Assembly: GCA_016712045.1 (NCBI GenBank)
Contig: JADJRV010000005.1
Location: forward strand, 1-64,000
DNA: 64,000 nt
From: Chloracidobacterium sp.
Lineage (GTDB): Bacteria; Acidobacteriota; Blastocatellia; Pyrinomonadales; Pyrinomonadaceae
Direction of reading: 5' to 3'
Positions 1-9,330 of the stretch are shown piece after piece (position 1 is the stretch's first letter; each line of letters begins with the position of its first letter). The position numbers and the translations under genes are program-made. The notes under the pieces were generated by a model. That model saw only the letters and a program-made list of their open reading frames with translations, was not told the origin of the DNA and searched no databases.

Positions 1-827
1 CGATAGATTCACGCCCGCATCACCGCCAAAACGCCGACGGTGTGACAACCAGCGGCGCAACCGACCGAATTGAACGGAGGGATGGCCTCCGATCCAGTTC
101 AGGGCACCCATTGTGTGTCGAGAAGATCTTCCAACTCCGCTCGGCCGGCCTCATTTTACCTCACGGATGACGTTTTCCAGGCCGGGTCCGTCGCCTGCTG
201 AGATTTTTGCAGGTGAGCTACATCCCATTCGGCGTGGTAGCCCTTCAGTCCGACGTGCGACCGGTCGGGGCCTTCCATACCGGTCCCATTTCCGCCAGGA
301 CGCAACGTTCCACCGCGGCCGTCGAGCCGATGACAGGCATAGCAGTCAAGCCTATCGAAAGTTTTGCGGGCATTTTCAGTGTCGGTAGATTTGGGATGTT
401 CAATGGCGTGTGTTCGTGTTCCGCAACTCGCGTAAGCATATCTCGCGGGCAGCATAGGTTCGGTCAAAATGCACGTTGCCGTGAGCGTCGTCTTTCTCGG
501 TTGCCTGGCCCTGTCCGCCGTGACATGTCGTACAGCCGATCTCAGTCGGCGAATGGACTACCGGTTTGTGAGCCGCCCCGACCTTTTGGTCAGTCGTGAT
601 CTGCTCGCCGGACGCCATTCCTACGTGACATGTCACGCAGCGGTCGGTTACCTTGAGCTGCGGATTTACGATCTGGCGTAATCGCAAGTCAATCAGACGC
701 CTAGATGGTCTTGGCACTGCCCGGATATCGTGCCAGTCTTTCGCAAAGTTTTCGGACACTGCGGCGGCGGCGAGGAGAAAAACACCCCGATACTCGAAAC
801 CATCAACAAATATTTATTCCCGTTCAC
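1..827 (-). CDS. multihaem cytochrome c subunit of a Rieske/cytochrome b complex (partial, frameshifted)
   Basis: Likely the periplasmic electron acceptor of the adjoining quinol-oxidising Rieske/cytochrome b complex. A hydrophobic N-terminal segment (KYLLMVSSIGVFF, near 780-820) is followed by haem motifs CVTCH, CTTCH, a damaged CGT..H, CYACH and a last CAA.CHTVG near position 40-60, so at least five sites. The reading frame shifts several times (about 780, 465, 410, 190 and 60), but motif order is preserved across frames. The gene runs off the window edge. A GTG at 827, after a GGGGAGGG stretch, is the best start; it lies just after the cytochrome b stop. The name of the family is uncertain, the cytochrome nature is not. 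Confidence 0.7.
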
Positions 828-832
828 TAGCG

Positions 833-2376
833 TCAATGGCCCTCCCCAATCAGACGGTGACCAGAGAAATCCCAGTTCGAACCGCAGGAAATATGTGACC
901 CGATAACCGTCAGCACGATAAAGCCGCTGAGAAACAAATGAAAAGGTGCGAGTGCTCCGGCCCGCGTCGAGTTGTCGGCGCACCGCCCAAATCGAATAGA
1001 CCGCATAAATTGAAGTGAAACGGTTCCGGGATTGATAAATGTAATGAGAAGTTGCGGAATATCCGGAAAACCATTCGCGCAACCAACCGAAACGAATCGC
1101 AAACGCTTCGACCAAAATTGACGACGCAAAGCCGACAACGACCGACCATTTGACCAGTTTCCAACCGCCCGGACCGCCGAACCATTCGCCCGTGCCTTCG
1201 TTTTCACGGTCGAGAAAAGGAATCAATCCCAAACCGATAATGCAGAGCATCGGAATCCCGATTCCGCCCATAAATGCCGAGAAAGAAACGATTTCCTGCA
1301 ATCCGAGAAAATACCAAGGAGCTTTCGCCGGATTTTCGGGAACGAGCGGATTTGCAAGTTCCTTAAGTGGCGCATCGGAAACAAACGCCAACCCGACGCA
1401 AATCAAGCGTGTGGCATCAGCACGCCAAGCTCGGCATAAAAAGATGCGGCATCGAAGGAACGGTGTGTTCGGGCCCGCTGCCGACCTGCGGCGGTTTGCC
1501 TTTGACGACGGCCGCGAGATGATAAGTTTTCTTCGGCGCATCGGTGAAAACCGGATAAAACTCCTTCGCGTCCTGGCAACCACCAATTCATCGGCATTCG
1601 CCGGTTTGGCAAGTCCGCCGTCCTTCCGAATTCGCCAAAATGCACTGCCATCAGCATCCTACAAGCCCAAGAGGCAAGATCATCACGTGAAGTAGATAAA
1701 ACCTGATCAAGGCCTCTTCGCCCACCTCATCCGAACCGAGTAGGATCTCGCTGCAAGCCGCCGATGTCGGCCCATGCGGTAATTCCGATAGCATCGGTAA
1801 TTTCACGCGGCGATTGCGCGATATTTGCACCAATCGTGATTGCCCAATAAGCAAGTTGATCCCACGGAAGCAGATAACCCGTGAACGATAAACCCAATGT
1901 TGTGACCAGCAACCCCAGCCCATGAACCAATTAAATTCGCGGTTTCCGATACGAGGCGGTGTAGAACGCTCGTGCCATGTGCAGTATCACGGCAATCACC
2001 ATCACATTCGCGGCCCAGCGATGGATGTTTCGCATGAAGCGTCCGGTAGGCACAATAAAATGAATATCCTTGATCGATTGATAGGCTACGTCGGGATACG
2101 GTTTGTAATAGAACATCAGCAGAATGCCGGTGATCAGAGTGATAAAAATGCCGCGGTCGTCACAATTCCCCGAGGCCCATCGTCGCTCCAACGCAGGCTC
2201 CAGAGATGAGTGCGTACTGAGTGAAGATGTAAAAAGACATTGCCAAAGATAAACGACGACCGTGTGCGATCTGTCTTTGGCGGGCCGCCGCGAAACATCG
2301 CCCGGTAAACGTGATTTGGGATGGCCCGGAGATTGAGCCAAAATTCGTGTAATGCTGAATAGCCGTCAGCTGCCAT
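833..2376 (-). CDS. cytochrome b subunit, b6 and subunit-IV parts fused (frameshifted)
   Basis: Membrane cytochrome b that would oxidise quinol together with the upstream Rieske protein. The N-terminal b6-like part (2376 to about 1560) shows the haem-ligand helices NIHRWAANVMVIAVILHMAR and LIRFYLLHVMILPL and the quinol-site stretch GYLLPWDQLAYWA. The C-terminal part (about 1450-835) shows NPAKAPWYFLGLQE, typical of subunit IV. The pieces lie in different frames with shifts near 2180, 1935, 1740, 1660, 1430 and 1060; every conserved block survives, so I treat it as one gene of roughly 510 codons. Start ATG at 2376 lies 4 bases after the Rieske stop, so the genes are an operon. Confidence 0.8.
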
Positions 2377-2380
2377 AACC

Positions 2381-2853
2381 TACACCTTTGTTCCGGTCTT
2401 AACGTTCGTTTCCTCGTCGATCGTGAGCACTCCCATTTTTTGAGACTTTCAGCCACGGCAAAGGCTTTGGGGGCCGGGCCTTTTCTTACCGTTCCGTCTT
2501 TCTGAAAACCCGAGCCGTGACAGGGGCAGTCAAACCCGCTGAGCTCTTCTTAACGATGCACCCCAGATGAGTGCAAACTGTCGAGATCGCAAATACTCCT
2601 CGCCGTCGCGAAAAACCGCGACGTTTCTGCCCGGCGGAACAAACGCCTCACCCTCAGGAGCGTGTCAGGCAGTTACATTAAATTTCTTGGCAGGCGAAGC
2701 CGATACGGCCGCTTTTGGTAGCTTTAACATTCCAAAGATCGAGAGAGCAAAGGCCGCTATCATCGCGCCGAGGGCGGCAAGCCCCAAGAAATCCCGCCTT
2801 GGCATCGGTTCAGGATCAAAACGTGATTTTTTTTCACTTGGATGTGTAGTCAT
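2381..2853 (-). CDS. Rieske iron-sulfur protein (frameshifted)
   Basis: Carries the [2Fe-2S] centre that takes the first electron from quinol. The N-terminus has a twin-arginine-like PMPRRDFLGLAALGAMIAAFALSI region followed by a membrane anchor. The cluster motifs CTHLGC (about 2545-2565) and CPCHGSG (about 2510-2530) are both readable, but in different frames from the N-terminus; shifts fall near 2680, 2570, 2530 and 2440. The true C-terminus VLTIDEETNVKTGTKV ends at 2381. About 157 codons, normal for the family. The ATG at 2853 overlaps the preceding stop (ATGA), which indicates translational coupling with the FAD oxidoreductase. Confidence 0.82.
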
Positions 2854-4770
2854 ACGGAACTCCAATTTGTTGAAAATGTGACTCTTTCCATTGATATCGC
2901 ATCGACCGGGCAGCGAATCGCACACAGGGAACAACGAATGCAGCGGTCCTCGTCCTTTAAGATCGCCGAGTTTTCTCCCAGTTCCGCATCTTTACCGATC
3001 GATGAGTCGATCATTTGTCCGATATCTGTATCAAACTCAACATCGTCGAGTGAGATAAGCTTCAGGCATTCGGTCGGGCAGACATCGGCACAGCCGCCGC
3101 ATAGCACGCACCGGCTACCGTCAAAAACCGGTGTAACCCCGCAATCCAAGCAACGTGATGCTTCGCGCATCGCTTCTTCTTGCCATACCCGATCTCGACG
3201 ACGTTTCGGGATGCTCTAGCCGTTCTGATGGCTCAATCGTTGGCACTTCGACACGGCGGATCGATTCGTAACCGCGTTCGCGCCTGTAACGATCTAGTAC
3301 GACATGAGTTTTTACCAATTCATGCTCGAGGGTTTCGCCTGTTAGGTATCGATAGACCGACCGAGCCGCTGCTTTACCGGATGCGACGGCATCGATCAGC
3401 AAACGTGTGCCATGGGCCAGATCACCGGCGACAAAAACACCTTTGGCAGTGGTCTGTAGCGACAACGGGTCAACTTTGAGCCAGTCGCCGCGCATTCGTT
3501 CGACATCTTGTCCACCATCCTCCAAGAATGAAAGGGCCGGTGCCTGCCCGACTGCAAGCAGTACTGTGTCGCAGGGAATTATTCTCTTTTCGTTGTCGTC
3601 ATATATTGGCGAGAATTTCCGTTCGTCGTCATAAACTCTCAGGCATTTGCGAAACGCGACGCCGGTTACTTCACCTTTTTCACTTCGCACCACCTCGGTC
3701 GGTCCCCAGCCGTTGCTTCGACGGATGCCTTCTTCGTCACCTTCGACGATCTCGATCGTGTCGGCGGGCATTTCCTCTTCACCTTCGAGAGACACGAGAT
3801 GCACATTTGCGGTTTCAGAGAGCCTGGCTGCGGTTCGTGCGGTCTCAAAGGCGATTTGGCGGACAACGGACCGAGCAACGTCATAAGCGACATTACCCCC
3901 ACCTATCACTACGATTTCGCGGCCCATCTCGAGATCCTCGCCAAGTGAGACCGCACGAAGCAGGTCGACGCCTCCGATCACTCCGGTCCCACTTTCACCT
4001 GTCAAACCCAGGCCGCGTGAAGATTTGGCACCTACCGCTATGATCACGGCGGCAAATCTTGCGAAGCTCGGCAAATGTAATATCTTCACCGACTATTACT
4101 CGCACCGGATCTCGACGCCGAGGGCCTCGATAACGCACTCCTTTTCGATCAATTCACGCGGCAGCCGATATGCAGGTACGCCGACGGCAACATCCCAGCC
4201 GCGACCGGCTCGATTTCGAAGACTACCGGCCTGAATCCCATCAATGCCAGGTCATGAGCGGCTGACAGCCCCGCTGGGCCTGCTCCGATGATCGCGACCT
4301 TCTTGCCATCTCCCTTCTCAATTGATTTGTTGGTGCCGGATTGTAAAAGAGCGGCCATCTCCTCAGCATCCGCGGCGACAGGTGGGATAAAATCTTTGAT
4401 CGATTCCAGAACTTCGCTGGTCGGCCTTGCTTCCGGCCCGAACTGATCGCAAGCAAATCGCTTTGAGTGCTCGGATCGCTATGGGGCGGTCTTGGCCGAC
4501 AAACATTCCGTCATCGTTAACTTTTGGAATTTTTCCGCGACGACATGCGATCTCGCAAGGGGCCCCGCAGATGCGGCCGCAAATCGATGCAAAAGGATTG
4601 GGGCCGCGTGCTATTAGATACGCTTCTTCGAACCGTCCGTCAGCGATCGCACGCACATAACCGCGGGCATCAGTGTGGACGGGACAGGCCACCTGACATG
4701 AAATGAGGTTTTGATGGTAACTCACATCGGGGACGTGAACCTTTAGCGGTAACATACCATTCGCGGTCAC
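2850..4770 (-). CDS. GltD-type FAD/NAD(P) oxidoreductase with C-terminal 2x[4Fe-4S] ferredoxin domain (frameshifted)
   Basis: Flavoprotein of the glutamate-synthase small-subunit type. Order: an N-terminal Cys-rich domain (CQVACPVHTDARGY; CGRICGAPCEIACRRG), FAD-binding GAGPAGLSAAHDL (about 4290-4330), NAD(P)-binding VIGGGNVAYDVARS (about 3880-3920), GVFVAGDLAHG, and a C-terminal ferredoxin part with CVLCGGCADVCP and CIRCSLCAIRCP (2880-3130). Frames shift near 4460, 4360, 4180, 4090 and twice near 3180-3225. Being the first gene of the Rieske/cytochrome b operon, it probably links NAD(P)H or ferredoxin to the quinone or cytochrome complex; substrate and direction are not visible. The start is a GTG at 4770 or ATG at 4755. 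Confidence 0.8.
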
Positions 4771-4819
4771 ATTGGTCGTGAACTGTCTCGAATTTTATGT
4801 CTTCTTTATAGGGAGGAAA

Positions 4820-4835
4820 TATGACTTAGATCATA
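4820..4835. promoter_or_regulatory. inverted repeat TATGA-N6-TCATA upstream of the Rieske complex operon
   Basis: TATGACTTAGATCATA is a perfect palindrome in both half sites, about 50-60 bases before the start of the FAD oxidoreductase gene. Spacing and layout fit a CRP/FNR-family operator. The same half sites with the same spacer length recur in front of moaA (5938-5953). Confidence 0.5.
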
Positions 4836-4877
4836 CAATGAAAAAAAATGAAGCAATTTCGAACGTCTGTTGAGGGT

Positions 4878-5881
4878 TTAACCGCCGATCGCGCTCATGG
4901 ATCTCGATGCGTGTTCAAAATGGTTTGTGTTTATCGTGTGGCCAAGCTCTTTCTTTGCAACAGCAGAGCGAATAAGCCCGATGATCTCGCTTCGCGTTCC
5001 CCCGTTTCTGAGTAACCCGCGCAGGTCATATTCGGCAGTCGAGAATAAACAAGTACGGATCTGCCCGTCCGCGGTAAGGCGAATTCGTGAACATGCGCCG
5101 CAAAACGCGTCAGTGACGGATGAGATGATACCTATTTCGCCTTTTGCCCCATCGACGAAGCGATATTTCCAAGCAGTTTCGCGTCCTCGCGATGACTCGG
5201 CCAAATAGATGGGAAAGACCTTATTGACGCGGTCCAAAATCTCGCGGCCCGAAACCAGGTCGCCACGTTTCCATTTACGGCCCGAATCGAGCGGCATAAA
5301 CTCAATAAACCTTATCGACAGCCCCTTTTGGCGGGCATACCGAGCGAAATCGACTAACTCATGGTCGTTGCAACCGCGAATAACCACGACATTGACTTTT
5401 TGTATCCACGAAACCCACTGCAAGCAGTGTCAATTGCATCAAGCACTTCATCCAATTTATCGACGCCCGTAATCGCTGTGGAAATTGTCGTGTTTAAGAC
5501 TGTCGAGTGAAAAGGTTACGCGATCCAGTCCCGCATTTCTCAACGAGTTTGCACGGTCAGGGAAAGCAGTTCCATTGGTTGTTATTGCTAGATCGCGAAG
5601 ACCATGGCCGGATGTCAGCATCTTTAAACGGGCGATCTCAGTTATCAGATCTTCAATGCCTTTCTGAGTAACGGTTCGCCTCCGGTAAGACGAATCTTTT
5701 CAATGCCCAGCGACACGAATATGTCACAAATATAGGCGATTTCTTCAAGAGTGAGGATGTTCGAACGGCAGCGAGATGTCGGCGCCACGACATTCCGGCA
5801 ATAGAAACAACGAAAATTGCACCGGTCAGTTAATGAAATGCGCAGATCACGAATCGGCCTATTGTATTTATCAACGAGCAT
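4878..5881 (-). CDS. moaA: GTP 3',8-cyclase MoaA (molybdenum cofactor biosynthesis; frameshifted)
   Basis: Radical-SAM enzyme converting GTP to the 3',8-cyclo intermediate in molybdopterin synthesis. The N-terminus has RISLTDRCNFRCFYC, the SAM [4Fe-4S] motif, then LTGGEPLLRK. The C-terminal part has the second cluster motif FCGACSRIRLTADGQIRTC and ends in the conserved GG. The two blocks are in different frames, with shifts near 5660, 5490 and 5410; the intervening VTFSLDSL block is also readable. Length of about 334 codons is normal. It is separated from the Rieske operon by 108 bases and has its own upstream palindrome. It implies molybdoenzymes elsewhere in the genome. Confidence 0.88.
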
Positions 5882-5937
5882 CGGCTCTGGTGACTGGAAC
5901 TCCTTGCACTATCATCCCAGAGAGCAAGGGGGGGACA

Positions 5938-5953
5938 TATGATCTGGGTCATA
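5938..5953. promoter_or_regulatory. inverted repeat TATGA-N6-TCATA upstream of moaA
   Basis: TATGATCTGGGTCATA lies about 64 bases upstream of the moaA start. Its half sites are identical to those at 4820-4835, with only the 6-base spacer different, so both units are probably under the same CRP/FNR-like regulator. It also marks the edge of resident DNA next to the island. Confidence 0.5.
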
Positions 5954-6023
5954 TTCTTAAAGCTGATTTCGGCTGCAGACTGAATCCGTTACCACGATAA
6001 ATAGCAAGGTGCGAATCAAGTAG

Positions 6024-7109
6024 TTATTTTGATTTTGCCTCGGACCCAACCCCATCAGAAATATTGACCTGCTGGCCACCATCGGCGGCTATGTTTACCT
6101 GATTCGGGTTGTTAATCGTGACAGGAGCATACCGTCGAAGATCTCTGAGTTGTCGCAGCGTTCTCATATAGATACGGTTCCATCGATCGGCCATTTGAAC
6201 GGCATGCTCGAGTGCTTGCTGCTCTGAGACATAAGGACGGTTCCAATACCCTTCTTCCCACCCGTTTGCCCGAAACTCCTCTTTCCGTTGAGCCTTCCAT
6301 CGCGAATATTCGGGGTGCTCTGCGCGTTCTCGGGTTTGGGAGCGTTTGATCGTCTGCTCGATCCAATATTGCCATTGAAAATACGCTTGAGTCAGCATGT
6401 CGATCAGGCTAAACTCGATTCCACCAGTCGGCTTCCAGTCCTGGATAAACGATTCGCGGACACCTAAATACCGCGCAATGTTCCAGACCTGCTTCATGTA
6501 GCCTTCTGGAAAGCTGATATTCGCCCCTAAATGACCCGAGAGAAATTCCATTTGTCCCTCGAGCTTTGCGTTTTCCCATAGTCTTTCGGCTGCCCGTGGA
6601 GCAAGACGATGTAGTTCGAGCAAATCTACAAAGTTAAGACTTTCTAAAGGCAGTCGCATCATAGAACGAAATTCCTTCTTTGCCTCCTCTTTGCTGGAAC
6701 ATGCGTGGAACGCTTTCGCCCGGGCCTCTTCGATTGAAAGAGATCCCCCCTCCGCCGTTTTGTAGAAAGCCACCCGGCGTATGAATCCCTGATGCATCTG
6801 TCGGAACAAGGAGGTGTACCCAACCGCTGATTCCAGCGAATCAACTGGCACTTCCAACATATATTCCTCGGGCGTGAATTCTTCCTCGTCCCATTTCTCA
6901 AATAGTGCGTCGTAGCTCTGGTCTGGGGTCCCCTTTGATTTTTGAGCGGGCTTCTTGGATAGGTTCGCCCTCCTCTTTGCGCGGGGCTTAGCTAAAGCAC
7001 GCTTCAGGTTCTGACCTTCGGCCGTGCTAGAGCGATTCGCAACTTCATTGAGTTCGTCTTTGAGGCTGGCTTGATTCTTAGGTTTTGCGACTCGCTTTGG
7101 CTCAGTCAT
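6024..7109 (-). CDS. unknown island protein with charged N-terminus
   Basis: 361 residues, no frameshift. Residues 1-70 are rich in Lys, Ala and Arg (probably disordered or nucleic-acid binding); the middle is helical with aromatic clusters (for example YFQWQYWIEQTIK); the C-terminus carries VTINNPNQVNIAADGG, a tail I associate with uncharacterised proteins of phage-like islands. No enzyme motif is visible. Its start overlaps the end of the DUF6788 gene by 8 bases, so the two are co-translated. A DNA-packaging or DNA-binding role would fit the neighbourhood but is only a guess. Last gene of the island; no terminator is evident after it. Confidence 0.6.
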   Translation of the reverse strand: MTEPKRVAKPKNQASLKDELNEVANRSSTAEGQNLKRALAKPRAKRRANLSKKPAQKSKGTPDQSYDALFEKWDEEEFTPEEYMLEVPVDSLESAVGYTSLFRQMHQGFIRRVAFYKTAEGGSLSIEEARAKAFHACSSKEEAKKEFRSMMRLPLESLNFVDLLELHRLAPRAAERLWENAKLEGQMEFLSGHLGANISFPEGYMKQVWNIARYLGVRESFIQDWKPTGGIEFSLIDMLTQAYFQWQYWIEQTIKRSQTRERAEHPEYSRWKAQRKEEFRANGWEEGYWNRPYVSEQQALEHAVQMADRWNRIYMRTLRQLRDLRRYAPVTINNPNQVNIAADGGQQVNISDGVGSEAKSK

Positions 7110-7509
7110 TTTGTTTTAGTGCCTCTGCTAGCGTTCTAATCGTCGGTTCGTGCTCACGCAATTTCTCCCGTAGTTCGGATAGCAAACGCCGGCTACTGCG
7201 TTTTGCCTCGTGCTCCGCTCTACGAAGACGCCTGGCCTCCTCGACCAACCGACCGACCAGAGCGACTTGGGGTTTTGGTATATATGTCTTTCTAAGGTGA
7301 CCGTTGATCCGTCGGATAAAATAGAAATATCCTTGATGCAGGTCTCCTAACGCACAACGACAGCCCGACTTGCCGCAGCGAACAGCTTGCTGGTACAAGC
7401 CCCCATTACTGATCTCCGCTGCGGTCTTAGCTAACACTTTTGGATTTTTTGTCTGCACGAGCATGTCCTCCGTTCTCACTTCCCTCGACCAAGTATCTTT
7501 TTCCTTCAT
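7102..7509 (-). CDS. DUF6788-type small zinc/cysteine protein
   Basis: 135 residues. The core CGKSGCRCALGDLH then GYFYFIRRINGHLRKTYIP matches what I know as the DUF6788 family: a short Cys-rich element followed by a basic beta-strand region. The C-terminal third is a charged helix, possibly a coiled coil. The family occurs in mobile elements and next to transposase-like genes; its function is unknown. The ATG at 7509 overlaps the stop of the upstream gene (ATGA), and its own end overlaps the 361-residue gene, giving a tightly packed trio. Confidence 0.6.
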   Translation of the reverse strand: MKEKDTWSREVRTEDMLVQTKNPKVLAKTAAEISNGGLYQQAVRCGKSGCRCALGDLHQGYFYFIRRINGHLRKTYIPKPQVALVGRLVEEARRLRRAEHEAKRSSRRLLSELREKLREHEPTIRTLAEALKQND

Positions 7510-7964
7510 GTAGCTCGTCCCGACCTAGTTGCGAAATACGTGACAAGATTACAATATGGACATTCTTCGCCGACATAAGAGTGCTTGCCACAAGGGCATA
7601 GTACATATGATTTGCCCATTGCGGTTCCCACAATATCGGCCGACGGTACGCACCTTCCGGCCTTTGTGACCGGTTCGCGCGAGTCCATCTCCGGCTTTAC
7701 GTTTTTTACCTTATTTACATTACTTACGTTAATGTCCTTATGTCCTAACACTAGTGTATCCGTGGGATCAGGAAGATCTAAAGGTGGATTTTCCACACGG
7801 CCACCATTCGAGTTTTGAATGTCAGTAACGTAATTAACGTCAGAAACGTCAGTCTTCTGCTGTTGATGCATCTGAAGGGAATAAGCCTTTAGATATTTTC
7901 TAACTTTGTCCGCAGTGATGATCCAGCCGCGTTTCTTTCCGTCTGATCCTGAACGAAGTCGCAA
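7506..7964 (-). CDS. island protein with C-terminal zinc-ribbon motif; may be the C-terminus of the helicase
   Basis: Up to 152 residues from a TTG at 7964. The N-terminus reads LRLRSGSDGKKRGWIITADKVRKYLKAY, a winged-helix-like block, and the C-terminus has CPCGKHSYVGEECPYC, a four-cysteine zinc ribbon. Upstream in the same frame the sequence GAEQ continues directly into the helicase gene, whose stop (7969) lies just there in another frame. A single base error would make one protein of about 605 residues. I cannot decide between a frameshifted fusion and a separate gene. No function recognised beyond likely nucleic-acid binding. Confidence 0.5.
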   Translation of the reverse strand: MRLRSGSDGKKRGWIITADKVRKYLKAYSLQMHQQQKTDVSDVNYVTDIQNSNGGRVENPPLDLPDPTDTLVLGHKDINVSNVNKVKNVKPEMDSREPVTKAGRCVPSADIVGTAMGKSYVLCPCGKHSYVGEECPYCNLVTYFATRSGRAT

Positions 7965-7968
7965 CTGC

Positions 7969-9330
7969 TCAGCACCCGGCCGATCCGTCGAGCACTCGTT
8001 CCTTCAATATCAAAACCAATTCCTCAGCAGTTATCAACTCATGGGCCCTAGCGGTGATCTTCGCCGTCGTAACAGACCACTCGCGGGTGCTTGTAGCGGC
8101 TATCAGCTCATTCAATTCAAAAGGCTCAATAGCAGTTGGATTAATACAAAGCACAACCGATCGGAGAACCAGCCGTGTGAGATCCGCCCCTTCTAAATCA
8201 GCACGAGATTTTTGATAATTCAAGCTAAGATCGTTCATTCGTTCGAATAGATTTAGTCCTTTAGTTTTAGAGTCAATAAATCGCGCAATCGACAGGACTC
8301 CAGTCCATGCCTCCAAATCTCTGCCCGTTATCGATGCTTTTGTCTTTGCCATTCTCTCGAACGTACGCATTTCGGCAAGATGCCTCCAAGCGATTTGCCA
8401 AGCTGAGGAACGAATATTTTCGGGGCTTACAGGCCAAAGATCGAAATCGAGAGGGTCTAGGTCGCCCTTGGTCTTGCTTGAAGTGCGGATCAGCGGCACG
8501 GTAATTGTTCTTGATCCCAAAGTTGGGTCGGGTGACCGGATCGCAGAGAAACCTCGGAAAGCGAATGTATTCACATAAACGGTTATCCAACCCCGACCAG
8601 TTGGGGAAGGCACTTTCAGCGGAATTTGGGAACCTCGCTTGTCCCCGATAATAAAATATTTCTTTGTCCGGATCAAAGTTTTGCTCGTTACATTTTCAGC
8701 GTCATCAAATCCTAGAAATGCTCCATAGTTAGATAGATCACGAATCGCCGCAAACGATCCGGAAGCTTGAATCAATTCCCCGAGAAAAGCCACTTGACAC
8801 ATCAGGCTTAGAAACTGTGTCTTCCCGCTTCCCGCCTCCCCGGTCGGATAGATATATCCTGCCGCATTGAACGCCTCGATAAACCAAGTCGCTATCGCAA
8901 AACAGGCCGCCATCTCGCACATGGTTCGCTGATCGGCAAGCGAGCCGTCGAAATCAAGAAATTTATCAAACACATCCGCGATATTTCGAAATAAAGTAGA
9001 AATCTCAACTACCGGCTTTCGCCGAAAATTTTTAACGGCCTGAGCACTCATACAAACGCGGTCCTGCAATGGTTCGTCAAGCGACCATTTGAACTCTAAG
9101 TCAGCAAGCGGATGGTCTCCGCCATCGCCAAATGTCACTCCGTCGTCACGAATAATAAACATTTTCCGTTCTATGGTTTCTCGCGGCGAATGGTACCGTA
9201 CAATTTGCCCCTTTTCATCGAGACCTTCAGTTTCGGTTTTTTTGATGTGAAGCCAAGTCGCCACGTATCCCCGACCGCCTAATATCTGGAGGGTCTGTGC
9301 ATCACCTCTGGAGGCGCGTCTAAAGCTCAA
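7969..9330 (-). CDS. helicase/ATPase of an island replication module
   Basis: 453 residues. Walker A PTGEAGSGKTQFL (about residues 188-200) and a Walker B-like GAFLGFDDAEN (about 235-245) identify a P-loop ATPase resembling the DUF927/D5-type helicases that follow primase-like genes in plasmids, phages and satellites. It starts at a TTG overlapping the end of the TOPRIM gene by 11 bases, so they form one unit. It probably unwinds DNA for autonomous replication of the excised element (inference). The C-terminus is short relative to what the next reading frame offers (see 7506-7964). Confidence 0.65.
   Translation of the reverse strand: MSFRRASRGDAQTLQILGGRGYVATWLHIKKTETEGLDEKGQIVRYHSPRETIERKMFIIRDDGVTFGDGGDHPLADLEFKWSLDEPLQDRVCMSAQAVKNFRRKPVVEISTLFRNIADVFDKFLDFDGSLADQRTMCEMAACFAIATWFIEAFNAAGYIYPTGEAGSGKTQFLSLMCQVAFLGELIQASGSFAAIRDLSNYGAFLGFDDAENVTSKTLIRTKKYFIIGDKRGSQIPLKVPSPTGRGWITVYVNTFAFRGFSAIRSPDPTLGSRTITVPLIRTSSKTKGDLDPLDFDLWPVSPENIRSSAWQIAWRHLAEMRTFERMAKTKASITGRDLEAWTGVLSIARFIDSKTKGLNLFERMNDLSLNYQKSRADLEGADLTRLVLRSVVLCINPTAIEPFELNELIAATSTREWSVTTAKITARAHELITAEELVLILKERVLDGSAGC

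Noticed and set aside
1..5881. True pseudogene cluster (decaying bc complex and moaA)
   Set aside because: Every catalytic and cofactor motif is intact across the frames and the changes are single indels, often at homopolymers. Sequence error is simpler, though not proven.
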